From: Limanda limanda
Taxonomy: Eukaryota; Chordata; Actinopteri; Pleuronectiformes; Pleuronectidae
Reading direction: 5' to 3'
Length of the DNA stretch: 64,000 nt
Assembly (NCBI RefSeq): GCF_963576545.1
Contig: NC_083651.1
Coordinates: forward strand, 8,925,886 to 8,989,885
The position numbers and the translations under genes were made by a program. Below the pieces are notes generated by a model. That model ran no database searches, was not told where the DNA came from, and saw nothing but the letters and a program-made list of their open reading frames with translations. This document shows, piece by piece, positions 1 to 11,000 of the stretch. Each line of letters opens with the position of its first letter. The stretch's first letter is position 1.

Positions 1-186
1 ACTAGCTCTGTTAGAGAAAACTAGCCACCGTTAGCAGCTAACCAATTAGCTAATTCGCCAACTAACCCTTCGTGCTAACGCTAGCAGGCTAGGGAGCTAA
101 CCGCGTCTCCGAGCAACGCTATGAGTCCGACTGAAGAAGAGACGAGTGCTAAGCAGTGTGAGATGGTTGATTTGAGTGTTTAATAC

Positions 187-300
187 CTGGTAAACGAGTG
201 TAGCATCGTGTAGAGACCAGTGACGTGCTGCTCTGTCAGTGAACAGTTAGCACAGGAAGCTAACGACAAGCAGCAGGGGTGGGTCTGTACGTGGCTGCTT
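187..300 (-). other. possible leftward non-coding first exon (sec22a by gene order)
   Basis: On the minus strand a CAG|GTATTA donor sits at 187/186, below a promoter-like block (ZNF143-type site at 301-319, CRE at 391-398). In many vertebrates sec22a follows pdia5 in the same orientation and begins with a non-coding exon, which would place it here. No protein sequence confirms this. A short plus-strand frame (ATG at 121 to TAA at 181-183) is the competing reading. Confidence 0.3.
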
Positions 301-319
301 CGCTTTGCATTGTGGGTAA
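301..319 (-). promoter_or_regulatory. ZNF143/Staf-type site (SBS1-like)
   Basis: Minus strand TTACCCACAATGCAAAGCG matches 17 of 19 positions of the Staf consensus YYWCCCRNMATSCMYYRCR. Found close to a CRE and a CpG-bearing leader, it suggests a promoter at the left window edge. Confidence 0.5.
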
Positions 320-390
320 GGACGCTCCTCTCATAGGCTCCTCTGAATGGATCCTCTGAAAACATCTGGATCGTTTCACCCTGTTCCGTT

Positions 391-398
391 TGACGTCA
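391..398. promoter_or_regulatory. consensus palindromic CRE (TGACGTCA)
   Basis: Perfect full CRE 70 bp from the ZNF143-type site. Both are typical proximal promoter elements and support a transcription start near 200-300, reading left. Confidence 0.5.
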
Positions 399-779
399 CA
401 GACAATTATAGTAATGTTTGATTAAACTTGTGTCCAATTGAATTATAATATAATTACTATACAATTACTTTTATTATTTATTCTTATAAAAAAAATTGTC
501 ACTGAGACAGTTTCTAATTTATTCATTTGTGTGCTCAAACATTTAAAGGATTTACTTAACCTAATTAATCCAGTAGTGTTGTAAATACTCTTTTTTCTAT
601 TTCAGAATGTTTTGTTTGTTTTTCATTCGAGGGATTTTTCAGATCAACTCATGTTTTGTGTTTGTTTCCAATCTTTCTGCAATTATGTCTCTATAATCTC
701 AAGATATTAGTGTAAAAAGACACAACTCTCCTCTTCTGACTTCTTTTCGATTTGAGAACGTTGTTATTCCAGGGGATTT

Positions 780-905
780 TATTTTATTATCATTAGTGTT
801 ATGATATATTGCGTGCTTTATTGTTATACCTTTTACTTTATAAAGCACTTTGATCAACCAACTTGTTTTAAATGTGCTACATAAATAAAGTTGACATTAT
901 TTGAA
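780..905 (+). mobile_element. non-LTR retroelement 3' tail (fragment)
   Basis: Around 835-905 reads as a diverged 'TATAAAGCACTTTG ... AAATGTGCTACATAAATAAAG' tail, the typical 3' end of 5'-truncated teleost LINEs. No coding part is left. Confidence 0.45.
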
Positions 906-2169
906 CTTTAACATTAGGAGATCCTGTAGCACTTGGGTAGCTTAAACAAAGTTACACTATAACTTAGGGTAAAAGGTGGAAAGAGTGAGAGGTTAAAACA
1001 TAAACTTAAACATAAATCTTTTTAATATTAATAAATGTTGCCGGGTGATAATATTTTGAGATAATACTGTACATTGAACCAAAAATGCTATCAAAGATCT
1101 ATAATTTACAGTCGATGTTGGTCGACAGTAAAAAAGTTACTATAATATTCACTATTTTCTCCCCAACTCCAAGTCTGTAAATATTCATGAGCCCATTAAC
1201 TGTGATAGATACTGTTTCAGTATTCACATTTTTGCCCCATTTGTATTTCTTATTCCAGTTTCCCACTAAAGCCAATAACAAATTAGTTGATCTCCAACCC
1301 TCTGATGCTGCGAAAAAACGCAGAAATTAAAATAACATGAAAAATGAATGTGTTCCCAAAGCCTGCCGGGCATTGGTCCTCTGAAATGAGCCATTCACCG
1401 GCAACAGCATTTTCTCCTATTTTCATACATTTCCTGTTACAATATGGACGAAATACTCAAACTGTGGCTGGAGGAAATGAAAACAATACAGACACACTTA
1501 TTGGCCTCATCCCTCACACATACCTGTGCAATCTCCCTAGAGCTGTGGCAATGTGTCAGCCTGGAGGCACCTCCTCAGTCCCCTCATGGTGTGAGAGAGG
1601 GAGACAGACACACACAGTGAGAGCGGATGATGGATGCCTGCTGCTGCTGACAAGTTGATGAATAGTCGCAAGTCTCAGGCAAGTGTTTAATGCAGAAAGT
1701 GTCAGGTGTGAGGAAGGCAGTGTCGTCATTCACAGTGACACCGTCTAAACAGGTGTGCAAACACATCAGCATTCAAATGCATCAGCGCTGATTTCCTCTT
1801 TCCCGGGATGTCATCATTACACATTTCAGCTTTGAGCCCAGAAACTCTCTAGAACCATGACATATCAAAAAACACACCTTCAGAACAATCTCCCGGTTCA
1901 ACCGCAGGAGTTTGATATTTTCCCTGGAAATGCATGAATTGTATTGTTCTACTCTCTTGGGCAATAATTCATTGCATATACCCTGCAGTCAGGTGATGCT
2001 GAGAAACCTTTGTTTTACTGTAACAACGTCACTTCATTATGATGTCACCATGATGTCATTCATATTACATGATGATGAATGATTGGATCAAAAAGGTAAT
2101 GGATTCCGTTCACCCCCAAGTATTATTCCAACCAAGTTTGGGGAAAATTCACCCATGTGTTGTTTTTTT

Positions 2170-2171
<2 letters not shown>

Positions 2172-2250
<79 letters not shown>
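2172..2250 (+). repeat. (CA)n microsatellite, about 39 units
   Basis: Uninterrupted AC dinucleotide array of 79 bp. It produces spurious His-Thr open frames. Confidence 0.98.
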
Positions 2251-2251
<1 letters not shown>

Positions 2252-2279
2252 CCTTAGTTTGTCTGAGTGATCGCCTAGC

Positions 2280-2535
2280 CCATTACCTTAACCCTAACCC
2301 TCCAAACTAAGTGCCTAATCCTAACCCTAACAATTAACCTAACCTATACCTTATTCTTACCCTAAAACCAAGTTTTCACCCCCAAACAGTCCATTAAAGA
2401 TGGGTCACAAAGTGAGGACAGGCCAAAAGGTCCTCACTTTCCCACAATGCCCTCACTCCATTGGTTGTAAACTCAAACTGGTCCTTACAAAGATAGTTGT
2501 ACAAGAGCGCGCACACACACAAACTCACACACACA
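2280..2535 (+). repeat. teleost interspersed repeat with CCCTAA-like start
   Basis: Runs of ACCCTAACCCT followed by a 'tgaggacaggccaaaaggtcctcactttcccacaatg' type segment (2412-2450) and a CA-rich end. This is a repeat type I recognise from many fish genomes. A second related copy is at 26930-27090. Confidence 0.5.
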
Positions 2536-4189
2536 AACACGACAAATGACTTCATAGATTTGTTTAAGGGTATGTTAATGTGTATAATAAACAGTATAAG
2601 TATATGTACCTTCTTAAATCTTATCACCTAACTTTGTTTGTCCTGGGTTCAGTCTGTTGCGTCTCACGTCTGCACGCAGTCTGGGATTATCTGAAATTGT
2701 TCCTTTGCTTTATTAAAGGTAAGATAACTGGATAAATTGAGCCACACATCAAACCCCCTCTTCTTTTTAGATTTCAGCACCGAGGACATTCTACAATTGA
2801 GTTTTATTTATTGAAGTGCTGCTTTAAATTAGGACTTTTGCAAATGTGTCCTGCAGCAACTGGGTCATTTTAAATCTTTTAAATCAATAATGAAATATTT
2901 CTTAGAACAAAAAGGGTTATTAAAAACATAAAACTGACTATTGCAGTATAACAAGAACTTTCCTCATTACATTGAAGATCAAACGGTTTTGTTCTTTCTT
3001 TCTTTCTTTCATAGAAATAATGACTTAAAGACTGATTTTACTCACTGGTCTCTTGGAAGGTGGAGTCAGTGATTTAAGAGAAGTAATGTCAAATTCACAG
3101 ATTGGATCTGATTCAGCATCTATAGCATGAGGGTCATATATTGATCATAAATAATTGACAGTAAATGTATTGATCTTAATGTATTGATCTGTAGCCTGCA
3201 GCTAATATTCATGCATTGTGTGCAGGGTGCAGCTGGCTGCACATATACAGAGGAAGCACAATCTTTACTAGACTTTTGATGGTTTCACTGGTCAATCAGG
3301 ATTTGACATTTTCATGGCACAGATCTTATTGATTTAATAAATCATTATTGACGGATCCAAATATTTCATGGAAACGCCGCCGCTCTTCTCAGTGTTGACT
3401 AACGGCGCCATTGATTTCCATGGAAAGTGAAAACCGTGATCTCACAACAGAGAATGCAAATCATTTTGATTACAGCCTTGTGAGAAATGTGCAAAAGAAA
3501 ATCTTTATCTCTCTCAAGCAGACACTCAGAAGCCGCTTTATTTCATTGTTCTGCTGTTTGGTCCAATTTGTCCCAGTGTCAGCATATCGAATGGTTACAA
3601 AAATTATAGTAAAAGGAAGGAACTAAATGTTGAACAGAGAAGATAAAACAAAAGTCAACAGCAGGTGGCTGCTTTTTAACAGTGCATCTAAAAAGAAGGG
3701 TCATGTTAGGAGTCGTATTAAAAATGAACTGAAGCAGAAGTGAGGCAGAGGACACACAGAAACATTACAGAGATAAAACTGTGATCAGCCCCAAACACAA
3801 TCTTCTATAAAGGGAAAATGGCTCCTGTTAAGGATACTTGAATGGGAGCAGACCTTGACTTTGTGTTAACGGCCCTCCATTTCTTACGCTCATTTTCCAC
3901 AGGTTAAAAACGCTTCTCCCTCCCCTCCGTAAAAAAAAAAACACAAAGAGGCGAGGAAGCAAACTCGCAGGCATGAAAAATCTCCTTCCTCTTTGAAAAT
4001 CCCCTGAAGTGAAATTGGGATTGAGAGGGTATTTCTACCCCTGCTCACAGGCATTAATCAGCCCGGCTCAACACGGCATGCATCCCAACAAGCACACTTT
4101 ATCTGAGCACACCCACATGACCCCTCAATAAATGAACACAAAAAGTCTCAAAGTCACTCCAGAACTTAGCCCGAGTCTTTCAGGTGGAT

Positions 4190-4350
4190 GATGTGGCTCC
4201 ACCATAGACTGTATATACAAGAATCTACGCAGCTTTCTGAGGACCTTGACCATAAAAGCATTTTCCCTGATAGTGTTTGACATGTTTGAAGCTCAGCTCA
4301 TGGGCTCCCACTGACATCATGAGTGGGGTCACTTTTAGGCCCCGCGCCAT
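4190..4350 (+). repeat. interspersed repeat fragment (CCATAGACTGTATATA type)
   Basis: Starts CACCATAGACTGTATATACA, a sequence repeated widely in teleosts, and continues to a 'ggggtcacttttaggccccgcgccatttt' segment. No coding content. Confidence 0.45.
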
Positions 4351-5164
4351 TTTCCACCCATTTCTCATAATAAAGCCATCAGTGTCAGATCTGCTGAGTG
4401 CTGCTCATGCTCCATTTGTTTCCCTTCTGAGATGCAGAACTGAGAAAAATGTCAAAATAAACGGCCACAAAAAAAAAACTGCTTTCACCAGGACGATCCA
4501 TCAATGCAGCCACCTGACAAGGTCGATTTGAATCTATTCCATTGTGGCAACAGTGGAGCCTGCAAATGCCGGTGCAGCAGTGTTTTAAAAATAAATTCAA
4601 ACATGTTCTCACACTCTGCACATTCATCAGTGTGTCTTATTGAATAAATGATATTGTGTGTTTTTCTCTTTGAGTTCTAACTACGTTTCTAGTGTATTAT
4701 GCAAAATAGCACAAATATTGATGGATATGCTCGAGGCTCATCACTAAGATTAAAGAATTACAACCATTTTCACCTGTGTTGTTTTTAGTGTTGATTAATT
4801 TATGAAATGTCACATTACTAAAAAAATAACCAAAAACATGGAGTCCAGTTAGCTGCTATGTAGAAATAGAGGTGAAGTAAACATGTTTACTTGCGTTGTT
4901 TATAAGCACAATGACATGTTTAATGGGTAATGTTTACCATGTTCAAGCATATACTGTAAATAACGATGGACAACAAATCTCTACAAAAATGAGGCCAAAG
5001 TATCCTGGATAGTCTGCACAGTCGTGATCGTGTGGAGCCACTGTATCAAGGTCCTTGACAATACTCACTCAACTGATCACAAATCAGTGTCAGCTATACA
5101 TCCCTTTAACAAAATCAAATAACCAACTCACAAAAATGTATTTAATGCATATTTAGAATTTTTA

Positions 5165-5248
5165 TATTTGGACCAGGTCCCATCTGCTAACATGGAGGCA
5201 GGGTTTATGACCTATACTGCAGCCAGCCACCAGGGGGCAATAAAGATG
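5165..5248 (+). repeat. interspersed repeat, CAGCCAGCCACCAGGGGG family, copy 1
   Basis: Contains AACATGGAGGCAGGGTTTAT and CTGCAGCCAGCCACCAGGG. A second diverged copy lies at 15848-15920. The fold-back element begins exactly at its right end, suggesting insertion into or next to this repeat. Confidence 0.6.
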
Positions 5249-5510
5249 GTTATGACTATAACTATTGATCTATGAGACCGAACGATGACCGTCACCCTCT
5301 CTTGTCACTCAGAATGGGCTGAGGTGTTCAGACAAGGAGACGGTGCGCTCACCGGGGAACTTTATGGCCGGCGAGCCCCGCCCCCTAAAGTCAGTCATGT
5401 GACTTTTATTGATATATGGTCTCGATGATAGGGAGAGGAGGGCATCATTCAAGGTAAAGACCGTGCGGACGGTCATCGTTCGGTCTCATAGAACCAGTTA
5501 TTGTCATAAC
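5249..5510. mobile_element. fold-back/MITE-like element with inverted ends
   Basis: 262 bp. Inner inverted repeats of 24 bp (5270-5293 and 5468-5491) are perfect; the pairing extends outward, with small gaps, to GTTATGAC at 5249 and its complement GTCATAAC at 5503-5510, about 44 bp in all. The GC-rich interior has no coding frame. Structure suggests a non-autonomous DNA transposon; the superfamily cannot be named from this. Confidence 0.65.
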
Positions 5511-7569
5511 TTACTTTATGTTGACTTCTCTTTGATCTTTGACTGATTGGTTCAAAAAGTTCATCATACAGAGGTTCAATCCCAAGTATTATTCCTAGAT
5601 TATTATCATAGATCCCATTTGGGAGCCATAGTGTCATCCGTCTGTGTATACGGCCAACGGCGTTATCCCTGAAATTCTGAACGCATGTCATGTGTATAAT
5701 GTATGAAAACACAGGATTTTCTTTTCTGGAAATGTTCTTTTTTTATTTTATTTCGCAAGGTCCTTACTGCAAGGGGCAAAACTGTACATATTGCTGGGCA
5801 CAGAAAAGTCAACAAAGGCAACAATGACTTCTTGGCAAGTGTGACAGATTCCCACACAACACAGATTCCTTTGGGATAAGACAGAGGTGGTTGTTCTATT
5901 ATTCAACAAACGAGTGATTTCACGGTGAAGATTTCTAAAGAAAACAAATGAACAACATTCTCATAGGTAATTGTTTCTCCTCACGAGGAGAAGGAACACC
6001 TAACCACATTGATATGTCAACACGGATCTGTGTAAAGAACTCTTCCAAAAAGCTCTCGATACACAACAAAGTGATTAAAGTCACATTGAACACTAAACAC
6101 AAACAGGTGTTTGGTGCCAGCCAGAACATTTGAGACAGTTTCACTTGGAATGAGTCCATTAAGAATCACAAGGTTTGTCCAATGAGAAATGGTTCAGTAA
6201 CGTCTACTCACAAGTCTTATTCAAAACATGATATTCTGATACAGCACAGAAAAAGGATATTTTAGGATTTTATCTTCTTGAGATACAAACGATATTTCAT
6301 ATGGTGACATAAGGGCTCCCAATTATTCTGCTGGAATGCATAATAACAAACAAACTAGTTCCCTTTAATTGTGTTTCGCGATCCCTGAGAACCATATTCA
6401 TAACGAAAGAAACCAAAGTCTTGAATAATGAAACACAAGTCCAGCTACAGATAAGCCTTTAAATATTTATAGTGGCCAGAGCATGGGAGTTGAAAACACA
6501 GAGCATTAAAAAAATTACATCAGAGGTAATAATGATGACTCTGAATCAATGATGCTGGGAGAAGCTGGAGGGGTCGGGAGACTTCAGTTGATTAATACCT
6601 AATTACTCCTTGGATGTACTGTGAAGACATCCATTGAAATGGGAGGGGAGGAATGGGAGAGCGCTATCCAAGCTAACTGAAGACGAGCGAGGCCAAGGGG
6701 TGGCAGGCAGGTGCAGATCGAGATATAAAAAAAATGGCCACAGTGTTATTTTTTCTCCTCTTGGCTCCTCTGTATCGTTCAGTTCACCGATGTAGGGAAA
6801 CATTAAACTTAAACAAAAACCCTGAATGCCCAAAATGAAAACCAGAGGCTTAAAGTATTCCAGCTTCTCCCTGAACGATGTGTGAATGCATAGCAGTTTG
6901 TAAGATACTGGGTGTTCACTTAAACAGACGGAGGGATGATTTAAGTTTTGGATATTCTATCATTACTTGGGTTCTGCCTTTGTGAAAACCTTGATGAAAA
7001 CCCATTTTGAATTAACAACACAAAAGCTGCAAGATGTTAAATGTCACTTTAGTGTTGAATGTTGTAAACTCGAAATGAAAATGTATAAAGCATGAAACTA
7101 TGGAGGGTAATGTGCATTAATATTTGGCATTTCATGTTCTTGAATAACGAGGGCACCAGGCATCTGGTTCCCTTCCACTTTTCATATTTATGCAATTCCA
7201 GCTATTGTTTTTATCTTTTTAGATCTGTAAGGCCACAGTTAAGAGCAAAGAAAAAATGACCTTGAAGTCAAACTAATCATGAAAGCTGGGAACTATTCAG
7301 AATATTTACCCTTTGGTTGTAATTTCCCCTCACATTGCTACAGTCCCTGATCATTTGCAGCCACACTTCTTTTAGATGTTAGTGTTGAACCCAGTTATCT
7401 TCTAACTGATGAAAAAGCATTACTCTGGATGGTCTTGGACTTGAGACATGAAGAAACTGTAGAAAAATATTGGAACAGGTGTTTGTCTATACAGGAGACA
7501 CATGCTGATTATCAACAGAGCAGGGACGATGGAGCTGGATTTGGACCCCTGTGGAGAGACGCCTCCATC

Positions 7570-7575
7570 TTTAAT
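7570..7575 (-). terminator. candidate pdia5 polyadenylation signal (ATTAAA)
   Basis: First canonical-type poly(A) hexamer downstream of the stop codon on the minus strand, giving a 3'UTR of about 360 nt. No other AATAAA or ATTAAA lies between it and the stop. Single hexamers occur by chance, so the true end could lie further left. Confidence 0.3.
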
Positions 7576-7935
7576 TAATGGTGCCCACCACCACGGGTGT
7601 CATTCAGTTTCAGACCCCCCACACAGGGCTAAGCAGGGGTCAGTATTGCATAGATACTGTATAGGGTGTAGCTTTTCACATATGCAGTCACAGTGTTATG
7701 GGCAAATATATGAAATCAATTTGAATTCTGTCCGTGTACTTTCTGCCCATCAGAATATCCATGAAAAAAAAAAGTGGTTGGTCTGACAGAAGGTATCTGT
7801 TGGTATAAAAAATAGCCTTTCGCTGAGGTCATCAAGTCTCCCGAGTCAGTGCGGATAGGGCCCTCGCCGGGGTCAAAGGTCCCAGTGCAATGACAAACTG
7901 TGCAGTGCAACGCCCCCTCGCTGAGCCCCCCCCGA

Positions 7936-8010
7936 TCAGAGCTCCTCCTTCTTCTTGACAACCTGGTCCCGTCCTCTGAGGCTGCGCATGAAGCCTATGA
8001 AGCCTGCCTC
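7936..8010 (-). CDS. pdia5: pdia5 exon 17 (KEEL terminus)
   Basis: 75 nt: 24 codons (503-526) and TGA. Encodes the last helix GFIGFMRSLRG and a basic tail ending KKKEEL. KEEL is a KDEL-type ER retrieval signal and the known terminus of PDIA5. Acceptor CCACAG. Confidence 0.96.
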   Translation of the reverse strand, partial: EAGFIGFMRSLRGRDQVVKKKEEL

Positions 8011-11000
8011 CTGTGGACAGAAGAACAGCTGCTGAGTGCACAAAGTTGTACTGATCGTCACAGAACTTGAAGTCATTTGTAAGTCTTGAAATGCTTCTTC
8101 TAATCTTATACAAATGAGTCAAACTTTATCTGAACTTGTCCCGACAGTACTGAGATAAGAGATGTAAACACGGAATCTTAATGTTGTTGCCAAGTTGAAG
8201 GTCAATCCTCTTAGCTCCAAAACATTCCACCTGTGTTATTCTCTGCTGCCTAAGGTCAGGATGAGCTGTGAGTGTGAAGGAAGAACTGGGACGCAAAAAA
8301 ATACCTAATTTGGCTGTGAACATTTTGTTTGGTGACTCAGGAATGTTCTAATATCATATATACTAATATTACTTGTTGTATGTTTTGAAAGGGTTACGTG
8401 ATATCTAATTGTCTGTTGTGAATTATTGTAAAGAAGAATTCTTCTTACAAAGTCTGTGAAGAGCTTTATTTACATTTAAAGGGAATTACTGATAGGACAG
8501 ACATTTAAAATAAAGAATCATCATTATCGTCAGCTAAAAAACTGAAAATACATAACATTGGACAGGTTATCACTTCTACATTAACGTCTTTGTTAATTTG
8601 ACCATTTTTGGCAAAAACATATATAATAAAAAAGCAGACTGGACATAAGTGAGTAGTCGGCTGTTTGGCTGCTAACGGAGAGATGTTGCCATAAATAGCT
8701 CAGTTAACATAATAATTCTGTCCACTGAAGACATCCACCCTCTTTTTAATGATCTATGAATTTCATCCAAAACAAGGAGAAGAAATTGAAATTCTAGCTA
8801 AATTGTGTGGGCTTACACAGAGAGTGACATCAGTAGTGAGAATGAAAGTAAACATGAGAGCAGGAGAGACGTTAAATACAACTTACCCCACGATCTCCAT
8901 TGTACTTGTCCACAAACTTGCCGTAGTTGTAGTGACTGAATGTTGGGTAACCCTCCACGCCTTCCTGCTTACAGAGCTCGTGGCTCTGTCCCTTTGTACA
9001 GTCCACAGCAGCGTATACAATCTGAGGAAGAGATAAAAGTGAAGAAGAATGAATAAAGGATAATATAAGAAAGTGCTGGACATTTGCAAGATTTATCAGT
9101 AATTCTATACGTCTTCTATGTTCTGTGTTCAGCATGTCAACATACTATCCAGCAGAAGAGAAGTTACCCAATGAAAACCTGTGTATTTTTGTGTTTTAAA
9201 GAGAGTTGCAGTTATTTTCTCAGAATTAAACAAATGTAAGTTCATGAGTCGAGTCTATTTATGCTTCGGCTCACATTCTGTCATTTAATGTCCCTGTTTT
9301 ATTATTCTATAAAATGATTTTAATTCCCAACCGGTATTTTTATTGTTTGTGTTCCACTTAGTGCTTGTTTTTGTATTTCCTTAGCACTCCCTTTATTTTT
9401 TAAAGCATTGAAACTTTATTATAATTGCAGATCAATACTATAAAAAGTACAAAGAGGATGTAAGAAGAGGGTACAATAGAAAAGTCAATATTTATCCCCT
9501 TGAAATGGGCAATTACAACAAGTACTTGCACACACTCACTCTTTACCAATCTCTACAAAACAAGTCTTGCAGTAAAGTTCTTCCAACAATCAGGTAACAT
9601 GGTCACACTTTCCCCTTCTGTTCCGAACGCATCACTTTGAATAAGGACCAGTGTATTTTCACAGTGAAGTTGACCTTTAACCTTTTCAAGATGATATGTG
9701 ATATTTTTATCCCATCAGACATTTGCGTAAATTCTTCTCATAACTTATTCATGTCTTCTTGAAGTATGTGTTTTGTGATGTGGCTGTGACCTTGACGCTT
9801 GACCGCTGAGCACCATTTTTTTTTAAATTTCATTCTGGAGTTCAACTGGACGCCAGATGTGATGAAATGCGCTCCGGGCTGTTGCTGATATATTGGTGCC
9901 TTCAGAAGAAATGGACAGACGTGAGGTCACAGTGACCAACAAACTCTAATCAGTTCATCCAGTTCATTATTCACCAACACCAGCTCTGCGCTCAGTTCCC
10001 GTCATCGATCCTCTAGACACTCTCAGTTCTAGAGTCAGAATTGTTATTGATGCTGTGACCCATCACGAAGAGCAAAGATCTCTCTGGTACGAAAAAGCCT
10101 GTTTGAGAAATGCAGGTATAAGATGTAGACAGGCTGAACACAGGGGGAGAAAAACCCAACTCCAGGTTCATTATGAGATTTATTAAAGTGAGACATTGGA
10201 TATAACATGGAGCTTAAAAGGTTTAGGCTTGCCTTCTTTCTCTGATGTTAGAAAACTAACATTCACCCTGCAGCATTAGCCCTGTCTGAACTGTCCTCCA
10301 CTAACTCATACAATGACCATCGGCCAATGGCTGTCTCCTGTGCCTCCTAATGAGACCTGTCTAGACCTCTCAGGGATCTTTTAAAGGATGCTTTGACCAC
10401 ATAGCATCAGACAATACAGATATCGTCAGGCTTTTTTACAGGGGCCACGGAGGATAGCAGGGTATTAAACCTCTTTTGTAAAAAATATAGCCTGGATGCT
10501 TCAGTAATAAATAACTATAGGCCCATATCAAAGCTACCCTTTTTCGAAAAAAAATTACGAAAAAAGTCTCTTGATGCAAAGCAATTTCTTTAATGCTTTT
10601 TAGTCTGGATATTACTCACACCACAGCACTGATGAGAGCACTGAGACGGCTCTTGTTAAAAGTTTGTAAAGACGTCTGAGCAGTGATGCATAAAAATCTC
10701 AATTTAGGTGTCAGAGTATCTCAGTGTAAGATAGGCTTCTAGTTTGTGAGTATAAATTGGTAATAGAGAATGTGAGAAACCACACATGAGGTTCCTCAGG
10801 TGTCCGTTCTCCAGGTTTGTCCATCTAACATCTACAGCACATGTTCCCCCCTTGTTCAAATTAGACAGATGAAAAACAAATCAAAAAAGTTGTATAGTCA
10901 TTTGCCTTTGCTGAGTAATAGTATTGAACATGGGGACATTTTAAATGATAACTTTTGGCACCAAAGAAGAATAATAAAGTCAGTGCTCACCTTGAATCCA

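Larger units (their letters stand above)
400..7500. other. intergenic, downstream of pdia5
   Basis: AT-rich, no coding exon recognised on either strand. Contains a retroelement-like tail, a long (CA)n array and at least three kinds of interspersed repeats, listed separately. The part from about 7570 to 7935 is probably pdia5 3'UTR. Confidence 0.6.

Noticed and set aside
121..183. Small plus-strand coding exon (20 codons from ATG at 121)
   Set aside because: Short frame ending in TAA with no recognisable peptide and no downstream plus-strand exons before pdia5; kept only as an alternative reading of the left edge.
2288..2350. Interstitial telomere
   Set aside because: Only two or three CCCTAA-like units in a row, embedded in a known type of interspersed repeat.
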